In this document: positions 49,303 through 59,374 of the stretch, in pieces
Layout of the letters: each line of letters opens with the position of its first letter
Position numbering within the stretch: position 1 is the first letter of the stretch
Assembly (NCBI RefSeq): GCF_017349355.1
Contig: NZ_JAFMPM010000005.1
Coordinates: 372,001-436,000 of the forward strand
DNA length: 64,000 bases
Direction of reading: 5' to 3'
DNA from: Thiothrix fructosivorans
GTDB lineage: Bacteria > Pseudomonadota > Gammaproteobacteria > Thiotrichales > Thiotrichaceae
Translations under genes and position numbers: made by a program
Notes under the pieces: model-generated
Seen by the model: only the letters and a program-made list of their open reading frames with translations
Database searches by the model: none
Told to the model about the DNA's origin: nothing

Positions 49303-50334
49303 ATGCAAACTATTCCTTGTATTTTGGTAACGGGCGGTGCGGGTTACATCGGTTCTCACACGTGTGTTGAACTGTTGGCGGCGGGCTTTCAGGTCATCGT
49401 GTTGGATAATCTGTGCAATAGCTCGCCGGAATCGTTGCGCCGCGTTGCCAACATTGCCGGTGTCTCCCACATTCCCTTTTACGAAGGGGATATTCGTGAT
49501 GCCGCCATGCTGGATCGCATTTTTAGCGAACAGCAGATTGACAGCGTGATTCATTTTGCTGGTTTGAAAGCAGTGGGTGAATCGGTCGAAAAGCCGCTGG
49601 AATACTACGATAACAACGTGGCAGGCACGGTATCGCTGCTACAAGCGATGCAGCGTCACAGTGTGAAAAACATTGTATTTAGCTCGTCTGCAACGGTATA
49701 CGGCGACCCGCATACCACGCCGATTCAAGAGCATTTTCCGTTGTCAGCAACGAATCCTTATGGGCGTTCCAAGCTAATGATTGAGGAGATGTTAGGCGAT
49801 TTGTATAAAGCGGATGCTACTTGGCAAATCGCGTTACTGCGTTATTTCAACCCCGTTGGCGCACACGCGAGCGGTAGTATTGGTGAAGATCCTCAAGGCG
49901 TACCCAATAACCTTATGCCTTACATTGCGCGAGTGGCGGTTGGGCAATACCCGCACTTATCGGTGTTTGGGGGCGATTACCCAACACATGATGGCACGGG
50001 TGTGCGGGATTACATCCACGTCGTGGATTTAGCCAAAGGGCATGTGAAAGCCTTGCAAGCGTTTTTGCGTGGCGATGTGCCTAACCTGTTAGTGGTGAAT
50101 TTAGGCACAGGGCAAGGCTATTCGGTATTGGATATGGTCAAAGCCTTCGCAGCAGCCAGTGGCAATGACGTGCCGTATCAAATCGTGGCACGGCGGGCGG
50201 GTGATATTGCCTGTTGTTATGCAGACCCTGCACGGGCAGAAACCTTATTGCACTGGACAGCGGAGAAGACATTGATGGAGATGTGTCAAGATACGTGGCA
50301 CTGGCAGAAGCAGAATCCACGGGGGTATAATTGA
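49303..50334 (+). CDS. galE: UDP-glucose 4-epimerase
   Basis: 343 residues, normal for GalE. It interconverts UDP-glucose and UDP-galactose for polysaccharide synthesis. Seen: NAD-binding [32 protein letters not shown] with the catalytic Ser, [14 protein letters not shown] with the Tyr-x3-Lys pair, and [20 protein letters not shown]. Preceded by a 9-bp hairpin near 49259-49284. The Wza-like export gene follows, consistent with an exopolysaccharide role. Confidence 0.95.
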   Translation: MQTIPCILVTGGAGYIGSHTCVELLAAGFQVIVLDNLCNSSPESLRRVANIAGVSHIPFYEGDIRDAAMLDRIFSEQQIDSVIHFAGLKAVGESVEKPLEYYDNNVAGTVSLLQAMQRHSVKNIVFSSSATVYGDPHTTPIQEHFPLSATNPYGRSKLMIEEMLGDLYKADATWQIALLRYFNPVGAHASGSIGEDPQGVPNNLMPYIARVAVGQYPHLSVFGGDYPTHDGTGVRDYIHVVDLAKGHVKALQAFLRGDVPNLLVVNLGTGQGYSVLDMVKAFAAASGNDVPYQIVARRAGDIACCYADPARAETLLHWTAEKTLMEMCQDTWHWQKQNPRGYN

Positions 50335-50520
50335 AACTTGTATCCGATAAGGGCTGATGGCGAGTGTTAATGTGGTCTATAGTCCTATTGTCTGTGGATT
50401 GAATGCGTTTAATCCGTGCGGTGTCGCAAGCCTAACACGGGGCATCTACTATCCGATACAAAGCAAGGCTAACCCCTTAACCCCTCAAAATTGTTAAAAA
50501 TACTATCAGGGAGATTCCCA
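50335..50520. other. Intergenic region before the export lipoprotein gene
   Basis: 186 bases without a gene. An inverted pair TTGTATC (50338-50344) and GATACAA (50455-50461) is the only structure noted; an AT-rich ATTGTTAAAAATACTAT just before the ribosome site could contain a -10 box. Confidence 0.3.
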
Positions 50521-51204
50521 ATGAAAATGACTTGGAAATTGTTATTGCCACTGCTGGCGTCATTAAGCATGACGGCTTGTTCTAATAACGTACCACAACA
50601 TTCTGCCTTACCGGGTTCAACAGTCAGTGCTGAATCGGCTAGTTTACCGACAGGGACATCTGGGAGTGATCGTATCGCGCCGCAAGATTTGCTGGAAATT
50701 GATGTTTTCAAAGTCCCGGATTTGTCCAAAGAAGTGCGTGTGGATGACAACGGCAATATTACGTTGGCACTGATCGGTACGGTACATGCACAAGGTATGT
50801 CGGCAAGCCAATTGGAAAAGCAAATTGCGACACGTCTGGAAAAAGATTACATGCACAACCCACAAGTGAATGTGCTGGTGAAAGAATCCACGGGTAGCAA
50901 AATTACCGTATCCGGTGCCGTGAATAAGCCGGGTGTGTATGCCTTGGCGGGTGATACCACGCTGACGCAAGCGATTGCGCAAGCAGAAGGTTTGAGCCGT
51001 TTAGCCATCAAGGATAACGTGACCGTTTTCCGTAACAACAAGCCTTACACGGTGCGTTTGGAAGACGTGAACATGGGGCGCGTCGCTGACCCTGTAGTGA
51101 TCGCTGGCGATAAGATTCAAGTACACACCTCCGCAACCAAAGAAGCGGTACAAGATTACGGCGGTGTAGGTGGTTTGTTATCACCGTTCGGTTTACTGCG
51201 TTAA
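50521..51204 (+). CDS. Polysaccharide export lipoprotein, Wza-like
   Basis: 227 residues from the ATG at 50521 (AGGGAG upstream). The lipobox LASLSMTAC follows a signal peptide. RIAPQDLLEIDVFKVPDLSK and VDDNGNITLALIGTVHAQGM match the polysaccharide export (Poly_export) domain, and ITVSGAVNKPGVYALAG begins an SLBB domain. Such proteins form the outer-membrane channel for exopolysaccharide. It is shorter than full Wza. A terminator follows, so it is not in an operon with other eps genes. Confidence 0.85.
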   Translation: MKMTWKLLLPLLASLSMTACSNNVPQHSALPGSTVSAESASLPTGTSGSDRIAPQDLLEIDVFKVPDLSKEVRVDDNGNITLALIGTVHAQGMSASQLEKQIATRLEKDYMHNPQVNVLVKESTGSKITVSGAVNKPGVYALAGDTTLTQAIAQAEGLSRLAIKDNVTVFRNNKPYTVRLEDVNMGRVADPVVIAGDKIQVHTSATKEAVQDYGGVGGLLSPFGLLR

Positions 51205-51244
51205 GTACTACGTTCCTATTCGCACGGGCAAGTGTGACACTTTA

Positions 51245-51269
51245 GGCGGCTTAATTTAGCCGCCTTTTT
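51245..51269 (+). terminator. Rho-independent terminator after the export gene
   Basis: GGCGGCT (51245-51251) pairs with AGCCGCC (51258-51264) around TAATTT, followed by TTTTT. Confidence 0.9.
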
Positions 51270-51277
51270 GTTGTCTG

Positions 51278-51778
51278 TTATTCGTAACGTTTGCCTGCGA
51301 GTTCGATCCAACCGCCTTTGCGCCCTTTCGGATCATGGTGTGTCCAATGCAGCACGCCACCGCGATTATTCCACACGTATTCCCCGCTGATGGTGACGTT
51401 TTGCCCTGTTTGCACGGGGACGCGTTGCGCCAGATCAATGTTATGCGCGACCAGCAAGGTGGTATCAGCGGATAATTCCACGAGGAAACGTTGGTGGGCG
51501 CTGCCTTCGGTATCATCTTTGAGAACTTTGACAATACTGCCTTGTACGGTTGTCCAGAATTTTGCATCGGGGTCATTTTTGGCACGGCGAATTTTGTCGA
51601 TGGCGGTACGGTAATCGCTACTGCTGGCAGCGGCAGTGTTACGCGTGGTTTCTGTGGCAACCGCTGGCGACGGTCGGTTGCTGGCTGGTTTGTCGTTGGG
51701 TTGTTGAAAATATTGGTAAACCACCAATACGCCAGCACTGGCTAGCATGACTAGCCCTTTAATAAGTTTTTGCTGCAT
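51278..51778 (-). CDS. DUF3465 family protein
   Basis: 166 residues from the ATG at 51778. An N-terminal membrane anchor or signal (LIKGLVMLASAGVLVVYQYF) is followed by a linker, then a compact beta domain with FWTTVQGSIVKVLKDDTEGS, HQRFLVELSADTTLLVAHNI, and GEYVWNNRGGVLHWTHHDPK, characteristic of DUF3465. The last motif suggests a nucleic-acid-binding OB-like fold, but function is not established. It lies 19 bases after the GTPase gene and may be co-transcribed. Confidence 0.75.
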   Translation of the reverse strand: MQQKLIKGLVMLASAGVLVVYQYFQQPNDKPASNRPSPAVATETTRNTAAASSSDYRTAIDKIRRAKNDPDAKFWTTVQGSIVKVLKDDTEGSAHQRFLVELSADTTLLVAHNIDLAQRVPVQTGQNVTISGEYVWNNRGGVLHWTHHDPKGRKGGWIELAGKRYE

Positions 51779-51797
51779 GGAATGCGCCCTTGCCCCC

Positions 51798-53216
51798 TCA
51801 GTGTTTACTATCAACGACCGGATCGTTTTTAACGGTGTTGTGCAAGTAGGAAATGATTTCCTCACGCGCTTCGGTTAGCACAGAATCACGATCCAGCGAG
51901 TCCAAAATGCGTTCCACAGTCAGTTTGGGGCCTGCGTCACCCCACGATTTGCCGTTAGCAAGCCACTCTTCCGCGACTCGCCCGACGACGAGAGTGCTGT
52001 ACCAAGCGACTGCGCCTTGTGCTGCGCCCGTAATCAGGGTGGAAATGCCCGCACTGCCTAGTTTAAGTGCGGACGATACCAGATGTACTGCCCATACTGT
52101 GCCCGCCAACAGCAACATTTGCCCTAAAATAGTACGGATCAGGTCACTGGCTTCGTTACGTGAAATGGGTAAGCCGTATAATTTTGAGAGGTGCACAATC
52201 ATGGTGGCATCAATTGCGGCTGCCGCTAATAAATCGGCTACGGGAATAGGGTTGAATGCTACGGCGACCCCTTTACCAATGCAGTACAGACGGATGGTTT
52301 GTTCACCGAGTTCGCGTTTGATCGCAAGGATGCGCTGCCCGACTTCTTTACTGAGATGCCCTGCAAACAGTGAGGCATTGAGTGCCGACAGGGTTTTGCC
52401 TTCCGCTTCGATAATGTCCCATAAGCGTGTTTTGAGGGCGCTGATATTGATGGGACGTTCACGGATACTTTCGATTTCTTCGCCGTGTTCATCCACATAA
52501 ATAATCGTTTGGCGGCTGGCTTGGGCGGTGGTAAAAATGAGATTTTCCGGTGCAATCATGCCTTGAGTGCGGTTGCGCAAGACGCTGCGTAATTGCTGCT
52601 GCTCTTTTTCAGTGTAACGATCCGCTTTATTGACCAGCAATAGGGTAGGGCGGTGTGAACCCGTGACGGTTTTGAGCGCTTGGAATTCCACATCGGTCAA
52701 ATCGCCATCCACGACGAAGAGCACTAAATCGGCACGATTTGCGACCTCATGCGCCATCTTTTCGCGCGATTCGCCGTCGATTTCATTGATGCCGGGGGTG
52801 TCGATGAGGAATAAACCACCGTCGCTGTATTCTTGCCATTGCTGCATATTGACACTGCGGGTTTCACCGTGCAACACGCTGACACTGAACACGGTTTGCC
52901 CCAATAAAGCATTGAGCAGGGATGATTTGCCGACGCTGACACGCCCAAAGACAGCCACATGCAAATGCCCGTGCTCCAGCTTATCGAGCATTCCGCGCAC
53001 TTGGGTGTAGTCATTGCGCAAGCTCTCGCGCACATCATCCGGGATACGGGAATCGTCCAGCAATTGGCGCAGGCTTTCGGTGGCAAGCTGTAAGTGCGTA
53101 TCGCCGGTGTTTTGTGGCGGCGTTGCGACGACTTCGGGCATTTCTTCCTTACTTGCCCCGATACTGTTCAATAACCAATCTGGCAAATGTTTTTGTACGT
53201 TCTTCCAGATTTCCAC
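51798..53216 (-). CDS. Era-like GTPase with C-terminal DUF697-type membrane domain
   Basis: 472 residues from a GTG at 53216 with AGGAG seven bases upstream; the longer open frame upstream is inside the neighbouring gene. G1 is FGRVSVGKSSLLNALLG, G3 DTPGINEI and G4 LLVNKADRY. The C-terminal ~180 residues are hydrophobic and contain NPIPVADLLAAAAIDATMI followed by LSKLYGLP, typical of DUF697. Probably a membrane-associated GTPase. It starts 68 bases inside the end of the next GTPase gene, so the two are made together. Confidence 0.8.
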   Translation of the reverse strand: MEIWKNVQKHLPDWLLNSIGASKEEMPEVVATPPQNTGDTHLQLATESLRQLLDDSRIPDDVRESLRNDYTQVRGMLDKLEHGHLHVAVFGRVSVGKSSLLNALLGQTVFSVSVLHGETRSVNMQQWQEYSDGGLFLIDTPGINEIDGESREKMAHEVANRADLVLFVVDGDLTDVEFQALKTVTGSHRPTLLLVNKADRYTEKEQQQLRSVLRNRTQGMIAPENLIFTTAQASRQTIIYVDEHGEEIESIRERPINISALKTRLWDIIEAEGKTLSALNASLFAGHLSKEVGQRILAIKRELGEQTIRLYCIGKGVAVAFNPIPVADLLAAAAIDATMIVHLSKLYGLPISRNEASDLIRTILGQMLLLAGTVWAVHLVSSALKLGSAGISTLITGAAQGAVAWYSTLVVGRVAEEWLANGKSWGDAGPKLTVERILDSLDRDSVLTEAREEIISYLHNTVKNDPVVDSKH

Positions 53217-54642
53217 TGAGCATCTCCTGAAATGTTGCTGCTGCGGTCGCTGCTTTGAGTGCGCCGCGTTGTTCGAGGGTGCGCACGACAGATTTACCGA
53301 GCGCATCAAAAATAAGCCCGTAGGCAACGGCATGAACCAAGCCACCTGCTACCGTGCCAATACCGGGGAAGGCTTTTAGACCATTACCCGCAACTGCTAG
53401 TAAGACAGGGACACTTTTTTGCAACTGCCCCTGACTAAAGTTGAGGAATTGGTCAATGTCGAGCTGGCTGACTGGGCTATCGTACAGTTTGCATAATTCT
53501 TGCACCATACGCGTGCCGATGACACCTTGCACCAAAAGGTCTGTACCGGGGCTGACTGAGGCAAGTGCGCCCAGTATGGCTTTGTGGGTGGAACTGCGCA
53601 CGATTTTTTCGGCTTGGCTCTTACGGTAATCGTCGCGGGTGCTGTCGAGTTTTTCCTGTACCAGATGCATGACGCTGGTATCGCGTTGCTGGGAGAGCCA
53701 TTCGAGCCTATTGTCGATTTCGGTTTGTAAGTGCGAGGTGAGGCTGGCAACGTCCATTTTGCGGGGGCGTTGCACGGTTTCTTCGCGCCCGTCGGGGTAG
53801 ACGCGCACAATTTCTTCTGTGCCACCGGATTGAATGAACAACACATCCGGCGTGATGCTGTTAGGCAGTGCGCTGAAACGGCTGCGGATGCGGTGTGCGA
53901 GTTGCGTCTGTTCTTCTGGCGTGTATTGGTCGCGCTTGTTAATGGCAATCAGCAGCGGTTTGCCAAACGCCGCCAGTTCCAGCAAATCTTGGTATTGGCT
54001 GCGGCTGAGATCGGAATCGGTGACGTACACCACGATTTGGGCGCGAATCGCTTCATCACGCGCCGCCGCGTCGAGTGTGCCTTCGGCTTCGTTACGCCCC
54101 GGCAGGTCGGTCAGCATCAGGTGGTCGCCGGAGATGGTTTGCCATGTGTATTCGCGGATTTCACGGGTTGAACCGCCGCGCAAATTGATTTCTACCCCAG
54201 CGCTCGGCAGCAAAGCTTTGATAATCGACGATTTACCCGTGCTGACATCGCCGAAAAATGCAATGTGGACTTGTCCGGCTGCTTTACGTTCGTGCAAGCG
54301 TTCGATTTCGATTTCCAAGGGGGTGGTATCCATACCTGCCTCCTTGATCTGCGCGATTTCTTGGGTGACATTCGCCTCGGTGACGGGTTTGTTGACCGTG
54401 CGTTTTATCGCGCTGGTGCTGCTGCCACCGGTGACCAGTTTGTAGATAATCCAGCCACTGAACCCCACGACAACGACGATCACGGTGCTGTAGCTGTAAA
54501 ACACCCAATGGGGGAGCAATAGCAGCCTGTCCCACAAGTCGAGGAAACTTTTAGTGGCAAAAAACAGGAATAGCAGGAACAGCAGTGTCATTAATAACAT
54601 GCCGCCTGCCATCAGCCAGCGTAAGCGTCGGGTAATTTTCAT
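53149..54642 (-). CDS. Membrane GTPase with two N-terminal transmembrane segments and DUF697-type tail
   Basis: 497 residues. Membrane segments at about 9-32 and 44-66, then the G domain with G1 FFGDVSTGKSSIIKALL, G3 DLPGRNEAEG and G4 AINKRDQY. The C-terminal part has SPGTDLLVQGVIGTRMVQEL and LCKLYDSPVSQLDIDQFL, parallel to the neighbouring GTPase. The pair probably arose by duplication and may act as heteromers. Function unknown. Confidence 0.8.
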   Translation of the reverse strand: MKITRRLRWLMAGGMLLMTLLFLLFLFFATKSFLDLWDRLLLLPHWVFYSYSTVIVVVVGFSGWIIYKLVTGGSSTSAIKRTVNKPVTEANVTQEIAQIKEAGMDTTPLEIEIERLHERKAAGQVHIAFFGDVSTGKSSIIKALLPSAGVEINLRGGSTREIREYTWQTISGDHLMLTDLPGRNEAEGTLDAAARDEAIRAQIVVYVTDSDLSRSQYQDLLELAAFGKPLLIAINKRDQYTPEEQTQLAHRIRSRFSALPNSITPDVLFIQSGGTEEIVRVYPDGREETVQRPRKMDVASLTSHLQTEIDNRLEWLSQQRDTSVMHLVQEKLDSTRDDYRKSQAEKIVRSSTHKAILGALASVSPGTDLLVQGVIGTRMVQELCKLYDSPVSQLDIDQFLNFSQGQLQKSVPVLLAVAGNGLKAFPGIGTVAGGLVHAVAYGLIFDALGKSVVRTLEQRGALKAATAAATFQEMLSGNLEERTKTFARLVIEQYRGK

Positions 54643-54690
54643 GGTAGATCGAGTTCTTCTATTTCCTTAGGTGGACGGTGCTATTATCCA

Positions 54691-54718
54691 TTGAATGAGT
54701 CCGCGTGGGAAATATAAT
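54691..54718 (+). promoter_or_regulatory. Predicted potABCD promoter
   Basis: TTGAAT (54691-54696), a 16-nt spacer and TATAAT (54713-54718). The expected start near 54725 would leave only about seven bases before the TTG start codon, cutting into the AGGAG at 54721-54725, so either the message is nearly leaderless or the real start is upstream. Confidence 0.5.
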
Positions 54719-54731
54719 ACAGGAGTAATGC

Positions 54732-55841
54732 TTGAACCGACTACCCATCCTCACCCTGAGCCATATCAGCAAACGTTTTGCGGCGCAGGAAGTACTCTCC
54801 GATTTTCATCTCACGATCAATGACGGCGAATTTTTCACAATTTTGGGCCCTTCTGGCTGCGGTAAAACCACGGTATTGCGTTTGATCGCAGGGTTTGAGC
54901 AACCGAATGAAGGAAAAATCTTGCTGAATGGCGAGGATATTGCCGGAATTCCTGCGGAAAAACGCCCCGTGAATACCGTTTTCCAAAGTTACGCGCTGTT
55001 TCCGCACCTGAGCGTGTTCGACAACGTGGCGTTTGGGCTGAAAATGGCGGAGGTGGATGCGCAGAATATCGCGGTACGGGTCGCGGATGCGTTGGCGATT
55101 GTGCGTTTGTCGGATTTTGCCACGCGTAAACCGCATCAGCTTTCCGGCGGGCAAAAGCAACGGGTAGCGATTGCGCGTGCCGTGGTAAATCGCCCAAAAA
55201 TTCTATTGTTAGATGAATCACTTAGTGCACTTGATCACAAGCTCCGCCAACAAATGCAGTTGGAGTTGAAGCAATTGCAACGCCAATTGGGGATTACCTT
55301 CGTCTACGTGACCCACGACCAGGAAGAAGCGCTGTCGATGTCTGACCGGATTCTGGTCATGCACAACGGGCAGGCGCAGCAAGTCGGCACACCTCGCGAA
55401 ATTTACGAAGCGCCGCGTAATTTGTTCGTGGCGCAATTCATCGGCGAAATCAATGTGTTCGACGGCGAAATTACTCGTGCATTGGGCGAATATCAGTACC
55501 AAGCCATGATTAACGGCGTGGAACGCGACATTCGCTGTGATCACCGTTTTGCCGCTGGTGATAGGGTGCATGTGATGTTACGCCCCGAAGATTTGCGCAT
55601 TGATTGCCGTCCGAATGTATTGGAACGCAAAGGTTTTCCCGGCGTTGTGTTGGAGCGCAATTACACCGGACAAACCTTGAACTCACATATTCGGCTGGAA
55701 AACGGGCAGGCGGTGACGGTACACGAATTTTTTGACGAAGATGACCCCGATTTCGATTACAGCATTAACCAAAAAGTGGGCGTGGATTGGGTGCCGGGTT
55801 GGGAGCATGTGATCCCTGCGGAAAGGTCGGGTCAAGCATGA
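54732..55841 (+). CDS. potA: Spermidine/putrescine ABC transporter ATPase
   Basis: 369 residues, starting at TTG (AGGAG six bases upstream). Walker [17 protein letters not shown], signature [16 protein letters not shown], Walker [14 protein letters not shown], switch [16 protein letters not shown], and a C-terminal TOBE-type regulatory domain ([14 protein letters not shown]). It energises polyamine import with PotB, PotC and PotD, which follow with overlaps. Confidence 0.95.
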   Translation: MNRLPILTLSHISKRFAAQEVLSDFHLTINDGEFFTILGPSGCGKTTVLRLIAGFEQPNEGKILLNGEDIAGIPAEKRPVNTVFQSYALFPHLSVFDNVAFGLKMAEVDAQNIAVRVADALAIVRLSDFATRKPHQLSGGQKQRVAIARAVVNRPKILLLDESLSALDHKLRQQMQLELKQLQRQLGITFVYVTHDQEEALSMSDRILVMHNGQAQQVGTPREIYEAPRNLFVAQFIGEINVFDGEITRALGEYQYQAMINGVERDIRCDHRFAAGDRVHVMLRPEDLRIDCRPNVLERKGFPGVVLERNYTGQTLNSHIRLENGQAVTVHEFFDEDDPDFDYSINQKVGVDWVPGWEHVIPAERSGQA

Positions 55842-56704
55842 AAGTGCTGAATTTTCGCCGCGTCGCGATTGTACTGACGCTGGTGTGGCTGGGGCTGTTT
55901 GTGCTCGTGCCGCACGTCTTAGTGGTGCTGACCAGTGTGATGTCACCCGACCCGCAACATCTGGCGGTGTGGCCTGTGACCTTGGCTTCATGGGAACGTT
56001 TGTTTGAACCCGTCTATGCGGAAGTGTTTTGGCGCAGTTTGTGGTTGTCGACGCTGACCACGGCCATTTGCTTGGTGTTGGGGTATCCGTTTGCGTACAT
56101 TGTCGCTAAATTGCCGGGGGTGTGGCGCGGTGTGCTGCTATTTTTGATGATTGTGCCGTTTTGGACGAATAGCCTGATTCGGACTTACGCGATTAAGCTG
56201 ATTCTGGGCAATAAGGGGCTGGTGAATGCCGCGTTGCTGGGGGCAGGTTTGGTGGATGAGCCGCTGCAATTGTTGTATACGCCGTTTGCGGTGGTGTTTG
56301 GGCTGGTGTATGTGTTGTTGCCGTTTATGGTGCTGCCGTTGGTGTCGAGCTTTGATAAGTTGGATGGTACGTTGTTGGAGGCGGCGCGGGATTTGGGTGC
56401 AGCGTTCTGGGCGCGGTTCCGACTGATTATTGTGCCGCTGACCATGCCGGGGATTATTGCGGGGAGTTTAATGGTGTTTTTGCCTGCGATGGGGATGTTT
56501 TACGTCGCCGATTTGCTGGGCGGGGCGAAGAATTTGCTGCTGGGGAATATTATTAAAAACCAGTTTCTGGTGGTGCGCGATTGGCCGTTTGGCGCGGCGT
56601 TTAGCGTGGCATTGATTGTGATCATGGCGGGGTTGTTGTGGTTGTATTTCTTGGCGAATCAGCGGATTAATCGACAAGGGGGGCTGGATGATGAAGGTCT
56701 TTAA
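55838..56704 (+). CDS. potB: Spermidine/putrescine ABC transporter permease
   Basis: 288 residues from the ATG overlapping the potA stop (ATGA). Six hydrophobic segments, and the permease EAA loop [20 protein letters not shown] contacting Pot[20 protein letters not shown] is typical of PotB. Inner-membrane half of the channel. Confidence 0.95.
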   Translation: MKVLNFRRVAIVLTLVWLGLFVLVPHVLVVLTSVMSPDPQHLAVWPVTLASWERLFEPVYAEVFWRSLWLSTLTTAICLVLGYPFAYIVAKLPGVWRGVLLFLMIVPFWTNSLIRTYAIKLILGNKGLVNAALLGAGLVDEPLQLLYTPFAVVFGLVYVLLPFMVLPLVSSFDKLDGTLLEAARDLGAAFWARFRLIIVPLTMPGIIAGSLMVFLPAMGMFYVADLLGGAKNLLLGNIIKNQFLVVRDWPFGAAFSVALIVIMAGLLWLYFLANQRINRQGGLDDEGL

Positions 56705-57464
56705 GTGGAGTTTTATCGCCGCCATCTTCGCTTACCTCTACCTGCCCATTGGCATTTTGGTGATCAATTCCTTCAACGCCTCCAAATACGGCTACGAATG
56801 GAAAGGCTTCACCTTGGAATGGTACGCCAAGCTCTGGGAAAATGAGGCGCTCACGCAAGCCTTTCTCAATTCGCTGCTCATCGCGAGTCTTGCTGCGACC
56901 GCTGCCACAATCATCGGCACGTTAATGGCGTTAGCCTTGCACCGCTACCGTTTCCCGCTGAAAGCTACCGCGAGTAGCTTGCTGTTTATCGTGATGATGT
57001 CACCCGACATTGTGCTGGCAATCACGTTCCTCATTATTTTTATCGCGCTGGGTATCCAACTGGGTTTTTGGTCGTTGCTGATTGCGCACATCACTTTTTG
57101 CCTACCGTTCGTGGTCATTACGGTGTATGCGCAACTGAAAGGGTTCGACAAATACTTGTTGGAAGCGGCGCAAGATTTGGGGGCAAGCGAAAGTCGTATT
57201 TTCCGCCTGATTATTTTGCCCTTGGTGTTTCCGGCGATTGTGGCAGGCTGGTTATTGAGCTTTACCCTGTCGCTTGATGATGTAATTATCAGTTCGTTTG
57301 TGACTGGCTCTAGCTTCGAAATTCTGCCGATTCGGGTATTTTCAATGGTTAAAGTCGGGGTATCGCCTGAAGTGAATGTGTTGGCAACGCTGTTGCTGGC
57401 GATTTCGCTGCTGTTGGTGACGTTTTCAACTTTGTTGCTCAGGAAAAAATACACTCATGACTAA
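56688..57464 (+). CDS. potC: Spermidine/putrescine ABC transporter permease
   Basis: 258 residues, starting within the end of potB (tandem ATGs at 56688 and 56691). Six membrane segments; the EAA loop is LEAAQDLGASESRIFRLIIL. LPIGILVINSFNASKYG near the N-terminus is typical of PotC. Its end overlaps potD by eight bases. Confidence 0.95.
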   Translation: MMKVFKWSFIAAIFAYLYLPIGILVINSFNASKYGYEWKGFTLEWYAKLWENEALTQAFLNSLLIASLAATAATIIGTLMALALHRYRFPLKATASSLLFIVMMSPDIVLAITFLIIFIALGIQLGFWSLLIAHITFCLPFVVITVYAQLKGFDKYLLEAAQDLGASESRIFRLIILPLVFPAIVAGWLLSFTLSLDDVIISSFVTGSSFEILPIRVFSMVKVGVSPEVNVLATLLLAISLLLVTFSTLLLRKKYTHD

Positions 57465-58488
57465 AACTGCTCGCTTTGCCGCCTTGCTGTTGCTGGCATC
57501 CAGTGCCTTGCACGCCGAAGAAAAACTCGTGGTATACAATTGGGCACAATACATCCCCGAAAGTGCGGTGACAGATTTTGAGAAAGAAACCGGCATCGAC
57601 GTTGAATATTCCACCTACGAAAACAACGAAGTCATGTACGCCAAGGTCAAATTGCAACAGGGCAAGGGCTACGATGTGATCGTGCCTTCGGCGTATTTGG
57701 TGTCGAAAATGCGTCAGGAAGGTTTGCTGCAAAAAATCGACAAAACCAAACTCACCAACCTAAAAAATCTCTCAGCAGACTTGCTAGATAAGCCCTACGA
57801 CCCCGGCAATGATTACAGCATTCCCTATTTGTGGGGTAGCACTGGCATTGGCGTGAATGCTAAAGAAATCGACCCCAGCACGATCACGTCATGGGCAGAT
57901 TTGTGGGATGAAAAGTGGCAAGGCAAGCTGTTGTTGACCGATGATGTGCGCGAAGTTTTCCACATGGCGCTGAAAAAAAACGGCTTTTCTACCAATACCA
58001 CCAACCCTGACGAAATTAAAATCGCTTACGAAGATCTGCAAAAACTCATGCCGAACGTGTTGGTATTCAATGCTGATGCGCCGCGTGAACCGTTCATGGC
58101 GGGCGATGTCGACCTCGGCATGATTTGGAGCGGGGAAGTGACGATGGCACAGCAAGAAAACCCGGATATTAAGTACATTTTCCCCAAAGAAGGCGCGGGA
58201 TTCTGGGTGGACAGCTTCACCATCCCGACGGGTGCGAGCAACGTGGCTAACGCGCACAAATTCATCGACTACATGCTACGCCCCGAAGTTGGGCAAAAAG
58301 TGGTGGAAGAGTTGGGTTACAGCACACCGAATACCGCTGCACAAGCCTTGTTAAGTGAAACGTTGCGCAATAATCCGGTCATTTTCCCACCAGCGGATGT
58401 GATGAGCAAAGCCGAATTCCAAAACGATGTCGGTGACGCAACGAAGATTTACGATGGGTATTGGGAAAAGCTGAAGACGGGCAAATAA
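57457..58488 (+). CDS. potD: Spermidine/putrescine-binding periplasmic protein
   Basis: 343 residues with a signal peptide (TKTARFAALLLLASSALHA). LVVYNWAQYIPESAVTDFEK, VPSAYLVSKMRQEGLL, PYLWGSTGIGVN and GMIWSGEVTMA match PotD and carry residues that bind the polyamine. Delivers substrate to PotBC. The operon has only one binding protein. Confidence 0.95.
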   Translation: MTKTARFAALLLLASSALHAEEKLVVYNWAQYIPESAVTDFEKETGIDVEYSTYENNEVMYAKVKLQQGKGYDVIVPSAYLVSKMRQEGLLQKIDKTKLTNLKNLSADLLDKPYDPGNDYSIPYLWGSTGIGVNAKEIDPSTITSWADLWDEKWQGKLLLTDDVREVFHMALKKNGFSTNTTNPDEIKIAYEDLQKLMPNVLVFNADAPREPFMAGDVDLGMIWSGEVTMAQQENPDIKYIFPKEGAGFWVDSFTIPTGASNVANAHKFIDYMLRPEVGQKVVEELGYSTPNTAAQALLSETLRNNPVIFPPADVMSKAEFQNDVGDATKIYDGYWEKLKTGK

Positions 58489-58501
58489 AGGGTAGGGGGA
58501 T

Positions 58502-58521
58502 GGGCGGTTCGTGAACCGCCC
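58502..58521. terminator. Hairpin between potD and rnt
   Basis: GGGCGGTTC (58502-58510) pairs with GAACCGCCC (58513-58521). It sits between the convergent potD and rnt genes and has no clear U-run; the GTAGGGG/CCCCTAC flanks make it look like another REP-type unit that doubles as terminator. Confidence 0.5.
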
Positions 58522-58524
58522 CTA

Positions 58525-59166
58525 CTAATTCTCGATGGCTTTAAACGCGGCATCCAGTGTTTGCCATGTATTCACGAAATGGCAAAATAAATCTGCTGTC
58601 TTTTCAGCATCATACACGGCTGAATGTGCGGAATCCGCATCCCAACCCATGCCTGCTGCTTGTGCCAGCCGTGCTAAGACCGTTTGCCCATACATTACCG
58701 CCCCTAACGACACCGTATCCAACGTACTAAACGGGTGGAAGGGATTACGAGTGGCTTTGATGCGTTCAGCACCTGCATTGATAAAGTTTAAATCGAACGG
58801 CGCGTTATGCCCGACCAGAATGGCGCGGTTGCAGCGGTTGATTTTCACTTCTTTACGGATCACTTTGAAGCATTCTTCCAGCGCTTTTGGCTCTGGCACT
58901 GCCATGCGCAAGGGGCTAAACGGCTTGATGCCATTCACTTCGAGCGATTTGGGATCCATATTGGCATTGGGGAAGGGTTCAATGTGCCAACTGAAGGTGC
59001 GGTGGCGCGAAAGCTCACCTTTTTCGTCGATGCGCAGCACTACGGCTGCCACTTCGAGCAACGCATCCTTGCGGCAATCAAAGCCACCCGTTTCCACATC
59101 GACTACCACAGGGAGAAAGCCACGGAAACGTCCGGCGAGTGGGATTATATCTATATCATCTGTCAT
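58525..59166 (-). CDS. rnt: Ribonuclease T
   Basis: 213 residues, the RNase T size. A DEDDh exonuclease that trims the 3' ends of tRNA and other stable RNAs. Seen: PVVVDVETGGFDCRKDALLE with the first Asp-Glu pair, LVGHNAPFDLNFINAG with the second Asp, and DADSAHSAVYDAEKTADLF with the His and last Asp. Convergent with potD. Confidence 0.93.
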   Translation of the reverse strand: MTDDIDIIPLAGRFRGFLPVVVDVETGGFDCRKDALLEVAAVVLRIDEKGELSRHRTFSWHIEPFPNANMDPKSLEVNGIKPFSPLRMAVPEPKALEECFKVIRKEVKINRCNRAILVGHNAPFDLNFINAGAERIKATRNPFHPFSTLDTVSLGAVMYGQTVLARLAQAAGMGWDADSAHSAVYDAEKTADLFCHFVNTWQTLDAAFKAIEN

Positions 59167-59374
59167 AGCGAGAGCTTAACGGAACTGATAGAAAATGCCT
59201 ACAAAAGATTTCAAAAATTATTTGATATTTTTAAGTAAATGAAAAATAAGTATTTATTTTTACGAATAACTTTTTCTTCAAAATATTCGGTGGCTATGTT
59301 ATTGTTTCTGTCCATCTGGACTGCTGCTGTCATGGTGTACGCCAGATTTACCGCTGGAAGCAAGAGGATTAAGA
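59167..59374 (+). promoter_or_regulatory. AT-rich control region of the pyruvate dehydrogenase operon
   Basis: 208 gene-free bases between the divergent rnt and aceE genes; 59200-59300 is strongly AT-rich. TATGTTATTG near 59293 is a candidate -10 region. AGGA lies six bases before the aceE ATG. No operator is recognised with confidence. Confidence 0.4.
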
